Origin: Chitinophagales bacterium
Lineage (GTDB): Bacteria; Bacteroidota; Bacteroidia; Chitinophagales; Chitinophagaceae
Length of the DNA: 5,194 nt
Assembly (NCBI GenBank): GCA_015654495.1
Contig: JAATGW010000437.1
Location: 1 to 5,194 of the forward strand
Direction of reading: 5' to 3'
Part shown: positions 1-5,194 of the stretch, piece by piece
How positions within the stretch are numbered: the stretch's first letter is position 1
Layout: every line of letters starts with the position of its first letter
Notes under the pieces: generated by a model
Told to the model about the DNA's origin: nothing
The model's database searches: none
What the model saw: only the letters and a program-made list of their open reading frames with translations
Position numbers and translations under genes: made by a program

Positions 1-3000
1 CCTGAACATAAAGACGAACCCTGTCAATTCTAACCTTGCTTACCAGGCTCTGAGGAAGTGTATAACCCAAAGTCAGATTTCTAAGACGCAGGTAAGAACC
101 ATCCTCCATGTAATAAGAAGTTGGATTCGCATTTGAGCTGAAAGTACTGGTCAATTCCTGCATTGGAATTGTTGCATTCGGGCGACTGCCATCCGGCAAC
201 CAGCTTTCATATAAAGCGGATTTCAGTTTATTACCTAAACTTGACTGATAAAAATCAAGACCGAATCTGGAATAGTTGATCACATCACGTCCCTCAACAC
301 CATAGAAGAAGGCAGTCAGATCAAAACCTTTGTAAGAAAATGCAAGATTCAAACCGTAGGTGAATTTCGGATTCGGATTTCCATAGAACACACGATCATC
401 GGGTGTAATGGAACCGTCACCGTTTGTATCCTGGTATTTCAAACGCCCCGGAGCTGCTGCATCCTGAGTAGCATGCTTTGCAACTTCATCAGCCGACTGG
501 AAAATACCAAGCACTTTGTATCCGTAAAAAGAATTGATCGGGTGACCAACAGCGTTACGTGTAAATATACCACTGATCCTGTTCTGCTCATTGAGTGGAC
601 TGTTGGAATCGAAAAAGTCGACGCCATCAGCAATCTTGGTGATTTCGTTTTTGTAGGTAGTAAAAGTTAATGTTCCTTCAAAACGAACTCCATTTTTTCC
701 ACCCAGCCATGCACGTTGTGTAACAGCAAGGTCAATACCCGTATTTTTCATACTGGCAATATTCACAAACGGTGGATTCGCTGAAGCTGTTCCGCCAGCA
801 GTCGCCGGTTGTTCAACCTGGAACAAAAGATCTTCAGTCTTCTTGGAATACCAGTCGAAAGTGATATCGGTATTTCCACCGAACAGCGTCGCATCAAAAC
901 CGATATTGGTTGTTATATTGGTTTCCCATTTACCAGCCTGGTTGCCGATAAACCCAAGGAAGAACCCTGGTTGTGTAGTTGTACTTGATCCGTTGATCGC
1001 ATAGTTGGCAGCACCGTTACTTCCGATAAAACGTGTATACTGGTTTGCCGGATCTATTCGCTGATTACCCATAGTCCCATAACTTCCGCGGATCTTCAGG
1101 TCATTTATCCAACTCACATTCCTTAAGAAAGCTTCCTCGGAAATCCTCCATCCCAAAGATCCTGCAGGAAATACAGCATACCTGCTTTGTGATCCAAACC
1201 TGGATGAACCATCACGACGAACTGTAATACTTGCCAGGTATCTGTTTTTGAATGCATAGTCAACTTTTCCAAATAAAGAAAATAATGCAGATGACTGGCC
1301 CAGACCGCCACTGGCTAACTGATTACTGGTTCCGGCATTGGTGGTGATGTAATCATAATTGTCGTAAACGAAAAAGTTATCTCTTGAACCGACCAGGTTT
1401 TCTCCCAACTCTTCAACTGCTTCAGTCCCTGCGAGTGCGGCAATTTCATGATCGCCAAAAGTTTGTTTATAAGAAATCTGGTTTGTCCATGTCCACGACC
1501 TGAACTTGCTGAATTGAGTCGTGAGTCGCGGATTGCGGACGTTTTCAGATCCTTCATATTCAATGTATGGATAGGCGCGTGAATTAAAATTATTGTAAGC
1601 GCCACCAAAACTTGACCTTACTGTAAAATGCTTCAGGAAATCCACTTCAGCATAAATATTACCAAAAATGTTGAAGTTCTGGTTCCTGTTTTCTTTAAGG
1701 CGATTCCTTACAGCAAGTGGATTGTCAGCAGTACCTAAGCCATTTCCTTTTGTTCCTGCAAAATCCCCTGGTTTAATGGTATAAACCGGAATGATGGCAA
1801 GAATATCGCGGGATAGCGCAATAGTGGAAGCCTCTGTGTTATTTTCAGCACTGTTGGCATCAGAAAAAAGCAGCTGAAGGTTTTCACCAATCCTGATATT
1901 TTTTCCGACGTTGAATTCAGAATTCATTCTCGCGGTATAACGACGATAAAAGTTCTCAACTACAATACCATCCTGGTTGAAATAATTGAGGCTGAAAAGG
2001 TACCGGCCCTGACCGGCAGTTCCTCCGGATACATTTATATTCTGATCGATAATCGGTGCCGTCTGTGTCACTTCATTCCACCAGTTGGTACCCTGTTTAT
2101 TTGCTTTTACAATCAGATAAGGGATATAGCTGGCATCACCCAGGTTCGCATAATTGAGATCGTACAAACTTGGATTTACTTTCGGATCACCTTCAAAGAG
2201 TCCGCCATAGGTTGTAGCAGCTCCGGCAAGCAGATAATCAGGAAGCACAGGACTTGCACCGCTGCCATACTGAACAGTGGAAGGTGTGCCACCATTAGTA
2301 TTTTTTGTAGCCAGCCAAAGCAGATCAGCCTGTTCCTGTGGATTAAGTAATTTCTTTGAATAACCTTCACCAGGGAAGCCTAACCCATAATAACCACTGT
2401 ATGACACCCGGGCCCTACCAGACCTGCCTCTCTTCGTAGTAACAATGATTACTCCGTTTGATGCACGTGAGCCATAAATTGATGCAGAGGCGGCGTCTTT
2501 TAAAACCTGCATAGACTCAATGTCGTCAGGATTTAAACCAGCCATGGAGCCGCTCGGTACGCCATCGATAACAAATAAAGGATCGTTACCGGTAAAGGAT
2601 GCATATCCACGTATCCTCACTTTAGCCACGCTTCCTGGTTCATTGTTAGCAATTACAGTTACACCTGCGGCACGACCCTGTAATTGATTTTCTGCACTGG
2701 CTGCTGGTATTGCTGCAAGGTCAGATACTTTAACAACAGCCACAGAGCCGGTGATGTCTTTCCTTCTTTGGGAAGAATAACCTGTAACTACAACTTCATT
2801 GAGGTTGTTGGTCGTAGGTTGCAATGTAACATTTGCTGCAGCGGCAGTTGCAGCAACTTCTAAAGTCTGGAATCCGACGGAAGTAATAACGAGTACCCGA
2901 TTGCTTCCGGCAGGAACGTTAATTTCAAAGTTACCATCATCACCTGAAGTGGTGGCGACAGTTGTTCCTTTTACAGTAATAGTGGCCCCAATAACAGGCT

Positions 3001-3118
3001 TTCCGGTATTATCGGAAACCTTACCTGTTACGCGCGTTTGCGCCTGGGAAGTCAGTTGCATCACTACAAAAAGTAGCATCAGCAAAGAACTAACGATAGT
3101 TTTAAATTTGATTTGCAT
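1..3118 (-). CDS. SusC/RagA-family TonB-dependent outer-membrane transporter (3' end cut off by window)
   Basis: My translation gives one uninterrupted frame of 1039 codons from the ATG at 3118-3116 to the left edge. Residues 1-26 are a signal peptide (MQIKFK, then a hydrophobic stretch ending SQA, with Q27 the likely mature start). About residues 29-101 form a carboxypeptidase-D-like regulatory beta domain. The TonB box NEVVVTGY is at 107-114. The plug follows at about 115-231 and carries the family signature, including DPLFVIDGVP (179-188), LNPDDIESMQVLKDAAS (195-211) and IYGSRASNGVIIVTTKRG. The rest is aromatic-rich beta-barrel, with an EF-hand-like loop at 897-908. No STN domain precedes the regulatory domain, so this is not the sigma/anti-sigma-coupled receptor type. 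Family members usually run to about 1000-1100 residues, so I infer that only a few tens of C-terminal residues are missing. Such proteins import oligosaccharides (less often peptides) across the outer membrane using TonB-ExbBD energy, capped by a SusD lipoprotein. That partner would lie beyond position 1. The substrate cannot be read from the sequence. Confidence 0.97.
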   Translation of the reverse strand, partial: MQIKFKTIVSSLLMLLFVVMQLTSQAQTRVTGKVSDNTGKPVIGATITVKGTTVATTSGDDGNFEINVPAGSNRVLVITSVGFQTLEVAATAAAANVTLQPTTNNLNEVVVTGYSSQRRKDITGSVAVVKVSDLAAIPAASAENQLQGRAAGVTVIANNEPGSVAKVRIRGYASFTGNDPLFVIDGVPSGSMAGLNPDDIESMQVLKDAASASIYGSRASNGVIIVTTKRGRSGRARVSYSGYYGLGFPGEGYSKKLLNPQEQADLLWLATKNTNGGTPSTVQYGSGASPVLPDYLLAGAATTYGGLFEGDPKVNPSLYDLNYANLGDASYIPYLIVKANKQGTNWWNEVTQTAPIIDQNINVSGGTAGQGRYLFSLNYFNQDGIVVENFYRRYTARMNSEFNVGKNIRIGENLQLLFSDANSAENNTEASTIALSRDILAIIPVYTIKPGDFAGTKGNGLGTADNPLAVRNRLKENRNQNFNIFGNIYAEVDFLKHFTVRSSFGGAYNNFNSRAYPYIEYEGSENVRNPRLTTQFSKFRSWTWTNQISYKQTFGDHEIAALAGTEAVEELGENLVGSRDNFFVYDNYDYITTNAGTSNQLASGGLGQSSALFSLFGKVDYAFKNRYLASITVRRDGSSRFGSQSRYAVFPAGSLGWRISEEAFLRNVSWINDLKIRGSYGTMGNQRIDPANQYTRFIGSNGAANYAINGSSTTTQPGFFLGFIGNQAGKWETNITTNIGFDATLFGGNTDITFDWYSKKTEDLLFQVEQPATAGGTASANPPFVNIASMKNTGIDLAVTQRAWLGGKNGVRFEGTLTFTTYKNEITKIADGVDFFDSNSPLNEQNRISGIFTRNAVGHPINSFYGYKVLGIFQSADEVAKHATQDAAAPGRLKYQDTNGDGSITPDDRVFYGNPNPKFTYGLNLAFSYKGFDLTAFFYGVEGRDVINYSRFGLDFYQSSLGNKLKSALYESWLPDGSRPNATIPMQELTSTFSSNANPTSYYMEDGSYLRLRNLTLGYTLPQSLVSKVRIDRVRLYVQ
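395..430 (-). other. EF-hand-like calcium loop in the SusC barrel domain
   Basis: Residues 897-908 read DTNGDGSITPDD. This fits the 12-residue EF-hand/dockerin-type loop: acidic or amide side chains at loop positions 1 (D897), 3 (N899), 5 (D901) and 12 (D908), glycine at 6 and isoleucine at 8. Similar DxNGDGxI loops are common in SusC proteins, probably in an extracellular loop of the barrel where calcium may stabilise the structure. Metal binding here is inferred from the motif only. Confidence 0.7.
2777..2800 (-). other. TonB box of the SusC-like transporter
   Basis: Residues 107-114 read NEVVVTGY, the usual Bacteroidota TonB box, directly after the regulatory domain (ending near VTLQPTTNNL) and before the plug. 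In the family this segment is exposed to the periplasm and pairs with the C-terminal domain of TonB to drive opening of the channel. The box is intact, so the transporter looks functional. Confidence 0.88.
2833..2856. repeat. 8-bp inverted repeat inside the SusC regulatory domain
   Basis: TTGCTGCA (2833-2840) and TGCAGCAA (2849-2856) are perfect reverse complements separated by eight bases, so the transcript could fold into a short hairpin about 260-285 nt after the start codon. The segment encodes an alanine-rich stretch (about residues 88-95, reading VAATAAAA). The repeat may be only a by-product of consecutive GCA/GCT codons. No function is claimed. Confidence 0.5.
3041..3118 (-). other. 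Signal peptide of the SusC-like transporter
   Basis: The first 26 residues have lysines at positions 4 and 6, a hydrophobic core (about residues 8-20, rich in Leu and Val) and a small-residue cleavage site, Ser-Gln-Ala before Gln27. This is the standard Sec/signal peptidase I layout for an outer-membrane barrel. It supports the ATG at 3118 as the true start. No cysteine follows, so the protein is not a lipoprotein. Confidence 0.9.
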
Positions 3119-3185
3119 AAGCAGGCGATTTGTCGTTTGGTTAATAGTTAGTAGTTAGTTAAAGGCAGTTCAGACATTGTTAGAT
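3119..3185. other. 67-bp spacer between hydrolase and transporter genes
   Basis: This is the only non-coding stretch in the window. On the minus strand I see no purine-rich Shine-Dalgarno sequence in the 22 bases before the ATG, which is normal for Bacteroidota. There is no TAnnTTTG-type -7 element and no hairpin followed by a T-run. The short gap and the absence of these signals favour co-transcription of the hydrolase and transporter genes. This is negative evidence read by eye. The spacer also contains the heptamer repeat listed separately. Confidence 0.6.
3140..3160. repeat. Three tandem imperfect heptamers upstream of the SusC-like gene
   Basis: On the plus strand the three units are GTTAATA, GTTAGTA and GTTAGTT, end to end without gaps. 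On the coding strand they read AACTAAC, TACTAAC and TATTAAC. The block lies 22-42 bases upstream of the transporter start codon, inside what would be its 5' leader. Adjacent units differ by one base (first to second and second to third). It could be a direct-repeat protein site, an unstructured translation-enhancing leader or simple slippage. The sequence does not decide among these. Confidence 0.6.
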
Positions 3186-5194
3186 TTATCGTTTTTGGTT
3201 TATAAGAAATCCTGCAGTCTGCTCCAGCTCAGCCGCCGAAACAGAAATAAGTAACTGGCCATCTTTCCAGCTCCATTTATCGTAAGGAAGCGATCCGCTC
3301 ACACTTTTCCTTTCGACTGATACCGGTTTTACCTGCGCCGGAATGCTGATCCAGCCAGCATCATAAGGCACACAGGCAAGCATAGCCGAAGAAAGAATAT
3401 CCGCATCGTCCTGGGCAATAAGCGTCCATCTGCCCGTCCATTTTATTTTTTCCAGTTTTTTATCTGTGATAGGAGATTTCGAATTTTCTCTCAGAGAAAC
3501 CGCAGTCAGTTTGTTATTCTCCATTCGTCCCCAGCTATTAATTACCGGCGGTTTCACAGTTGAACCTGTGCTGCTGTTCAACCATAGTGGACTCCAATTG
3601 GTCGTTTTGCGATACCATTGATTGATGGCGAAACGCCTGTTGAGGTATTTTTCGGGAACTTTCTGATCATTTAGATGGCTGGCAAGAACTGATCCGGGAT
3701 GACCAAGAATAAAACTGTTCAGGATCACCTCATCATCCTGATCCCAGTCGTATGATGAGGAACCACTGATGATCGTATTGTATTCAGAAATCAATGAAGC
3801 CCAGATACTCCATTCCTGGTGACCGCCTTTTATATCGAGCCCAAGGTCGCCCTGGTCATCCAGTGAAACCATATCTGCATGTGCAAGAAAAAGTGGCGAG
3901 ATACTATAATACATAATCACCACATTTGGATCCACAGATTTCGCGGCTTCTGAAATAAGCTTCAGCAATTCATAAGAATATCTTTCGCCACGGTATAAAG
4001 GATTTGCCGGCACTCCCATATTGGGATCCGGTAACCCATAACCGAAATCGAGTTTGATAAGAGCAGGTCGGATAGATTTCATTACAGCAATTGTTCGCTC
4101 CTGTAAAAACTTTCTTGTTTTTTCAGAGCTGATATCAAGACAATAGTAGCCTTCACTCCAGGGATTGAAAGCCCAGTTCCCTTTGCAGGGTTTTCCGTTT
4201 TTGTTGAGAATAAGGTCGGCGTCTGTGAGCCCGGCTGCATAGGGCTCTGAGATCCATCCCATCGTTTCCCATATTCCCACTTGCAGATTTTTGGATCTGA
4301 TATAGGCAAGGTCATTATTGAATTCAGGAAATCTTTTTAATGAAGGTTTCCCTGCGCCCTGTGATTCTTCCCAGGGATCGTCCAGAACCAGCATTCCTGC
4401 TCCTAATCTGGAACTGAGATCAGCAATGGGCCGGATGGGATACTTTCTGTCTTTCCACATCCCCCATGTATTCCAGATAGATTTAACAGGAACTGCTGCG
4501 GTTTTTCTTTCAGGCTTTGTAAATGAGCTGTAATATTTTTTTATTGAAGAATAGGCATCATTAGATACAGAAATCCTCAGCGGTTTTTCCCATTTTCTCG
4601 AAAGGGTAGTGGATGCTTTCCATAAATCTTCGCGATATAGCAATTTCAGGCAACTGTTTGTTGATTGCAGGCACAATGAAAGAGCTGCATCAGGAACAGT
4701 TCCTGCTCCGATGGTTACAAATCCTTTGTCTGAACCCATCGAGGCATATAGAGTAGGACGAGGAAAAGCGGCACCATAAGGTGCGCCAAGGGTTGTGGCA
4801 AAAGACCCCAAAGCAATATTGGTATTACCAAAATCCCACATACGGAAATAACTCTGAACAGGTCCTTCCTTTGCTCCGGGGATACAGTAATACCCTGCAC
4901 GCCAGTCAGGCATAAAAGGCCTGTCCCAGGTAGCCATCACTGTTGAGCCGGAATTATCTGTTGCAGAGGTTCCGAAATACATTTCAATTATAGCCGGAGC
5001 TTTGGTTTTCCAGTTGATCACCAGTTCATTTATTTCTATACCCCAGGATTCTTTCTTCATTATCAGGTAACCTTCCCCCAGGTCGCCGAGTACAATCGGG
5101 ATCTGATCTGAATTACTCTCAGTAAGTGAAAACCCCGGTTTTAAAATCGCCTTCACATAATTGTTTCCTTGTTCAGTCTGCAGCCAGCATGCAG
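3186..5194 (-). CDS. Clan GH-D-like glycoside hydrolase (GH36/GH27/GH31 type), 5' end beyond window
   Basis: The frame is open from the right edge to a TAA at 3188-3186. Residues are numbered from the GTG at 5156-5154, which I do not believe is the start, because 12 further in-frame codons (ACWLQTEQGNNY) precede it. About 1-215 looks like an N-terminal beta-sandwich, 222-515 a TIM barrel and 535-656 a C-terminal beta domain. Barrel landmarks in order are WNTWGMW (228-234), LDDPWE (258-263, resembling the clan's DDGW), VGIWE (293-297), LDISSEKTRKFL (340-351), LIKLDFGYG (366-374; candidate nucleophile D370) and SLDDQGD (431-437; candidate acid/base D433 or D434). The 63-64 residue gap between the two candidates matches clan GH-D enzymes. 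Family knowledge suggests a retaining exo-alpha-glycosidase, with alpha-galactosidase the commonest activity, but alpha-glucosidase, alpha-N-acetylgalactosaminidase or others are possible. The transporter gene starts 67 bp downstream, so the enzyme probably trims the glycan that is imported. Clan assignment is fairly secure; family and substrate are not. Confidence 0.85.
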   Translation of the reverse strand, partial: ACWLQTEQGNNYVKAILKPGFSLTESNSDQIPIVLGDLGEGYLIMKKESWGIEINELVINWKTKAPAIIEMYFGTSATDNSGSTVMATWDRPFMPDWRAGYYCIPGAKEGPVQSYFRMWDFGNTNIALGSFATTLGAPYGAAFPRPTLYASMGSDKGFVTIGAGTVPDAALSLCLQSTNSCLKLLYREDLWKASTTLSRKWEKPLRISVSNDAYSSIKKYYSSFTKPERKTAAVPVKSIWNTWGMWKDRKYPIRPIADLSSRLGAGMLVLDDPWEESQGAGKPSLKRFPEFNNDLAYIRSKNLQVGIWETMGWISEPYAAGLTDADLILNKNGKPCKGNWAFNPWSEGYYCLDISSEKTRKFLQERTIAVMKSIRPALIKLDFGYGLPDPNMGVPANPLYRGERYSYELLKLISEAAKSVDPNVVIMYYSISPLFLAHADMVSLDDQGDLGLDIKGGHQEWSIWASLISEYNTIISGSSSYDWDQDDEVILNSFILGHPGSVLASHLNDQKVPEKYLNRRFAINQWYRKTTNWSPLWLNSSTGSTVKPPVINSWGRMENNKLTAVSLRENSKSPITDKKLEKIKWTGRWTLIAQDDADILSSAMLACVPYDAGWISIPAQVKPVSVERKSVSGSLPYDKWSWKDGQLLISVSAAELEQTAGFLINQKR
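5187..5192 (-). other. Possible lipobox end (Ala-Cys) of the hydrolase
   Basis: The first complete in-frame codons at the right edge encode Ala-Cys, followed by WLQTEQGNNYVKA. Ala-Cys is the last half of a typical lipobox (for example LxAC), and in Bacteroidota many PUL hydrolases are lipoproteins processed at such a cysteine. The hydrophobic stretch that should precede it lies outside the window, so this is an inference from two residues and the early position in the protein. Confidence 0.4.

Noticed and set aside
473..670. Short plus-strand open frame opposite the SusC barrel region
   Set aside because: It is antisense to conserved barrel sequence, with no start signal or protein resemblance.
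1315..1608. Open frame of 97 codons on the minus strand inside the SusC-like gene, in another frame
   Set aside because: The SusC-like frame is continuous and family-like through this whole stretch, so this is a frame shadow.
2799..3158. Open frame of 119 codons on the plus strand opposite the start of the SusC-like gene
   Set aside because: It is antisense to the signal peptide and regulatory domain of a clear family protein. Its translation has no recognisable domain, and its length is explained by the codon use of the opposite strand.
3119..3185. Possible terminator or promoter between the two genes
   Set aside because: I could not find a stable inverted repeat followed by a T-run, nor a Bacteroidota -33/-7 promoter pair, on the coding strand.
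4082..4315. Minus-strand open frame of 77 codons within the hydrolase gene
   Set aside because: It is an out-of-frame shadow of the hydrolase, whose own frame carries the recognisable TIM-barrel motifs here.
4318..4533. Short plus-strand open frame opposite the hydrolase barrel
   Set aside because: It overlaps the DDPW-containing barrel segment of the hydrolase on the other strand and has no independent support.

Overview
The window looks like a piece of a polysaccharide-utilisation locus (PUL) from a Bacteroidota genome, probably from the Chitinophagaceae/Sphingobacteriia side. That placement rests on the style of the SusC-like protein, the lack of Shine-Dalgarno sequences and the moderate G+C content. 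It is an inference, since no rRNA or other marker gene is present. Both genes lie on the minus strand, so transcription runs from right to left, and both run off the window.

From 5194 down to 3186 is a glycoside hydrolase whose 5' end lies beyond the right edge. The sequence shows a probable N-terminal beta-sandwich, a TIM-barrel domain with the landmarks of clan GH-D (GH27/GH31/GH36), and a C-terminal beta domain. A DDxW motif, a K-x-D candidate nucleophile and an LDD candidate acid/base occur in the expected order and spacing. The first residues in the window include an Ala-Cys pair that could be the end of a lipobox.

From 3185 to 3119 is a 67-bp spacer. It has no evident promoter, ribosome binding site or terminator, but it carries three tandem imperfect heptamers.

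From 3118 down to 1 is a SusC/RagA-family TonB-dependent outer-membrane transporter. It has a signal peptide, a carboxypeptidase-D-like regulatory domain, a TonB box, a plug and most of the beta-barrel. The last few tens of residues are cut off at the left edge. The transporter is one unbroken frame across the whole left 3.1 kb.

Together the genes suggest a unit in which an alpha-glycan or its side chains are trimmed by the hydrolase and the oligosaccharides imported through the SusC channel. The SusD-like lipoprotein partner would be expected just beyond position 1. The window is otherwise conventional, and I found no convincing undescribed system in it. The points most worth checking are the family assignment of the hydrolase, its true N-terminus and the heptamer repeat ahead of the transporter gene.
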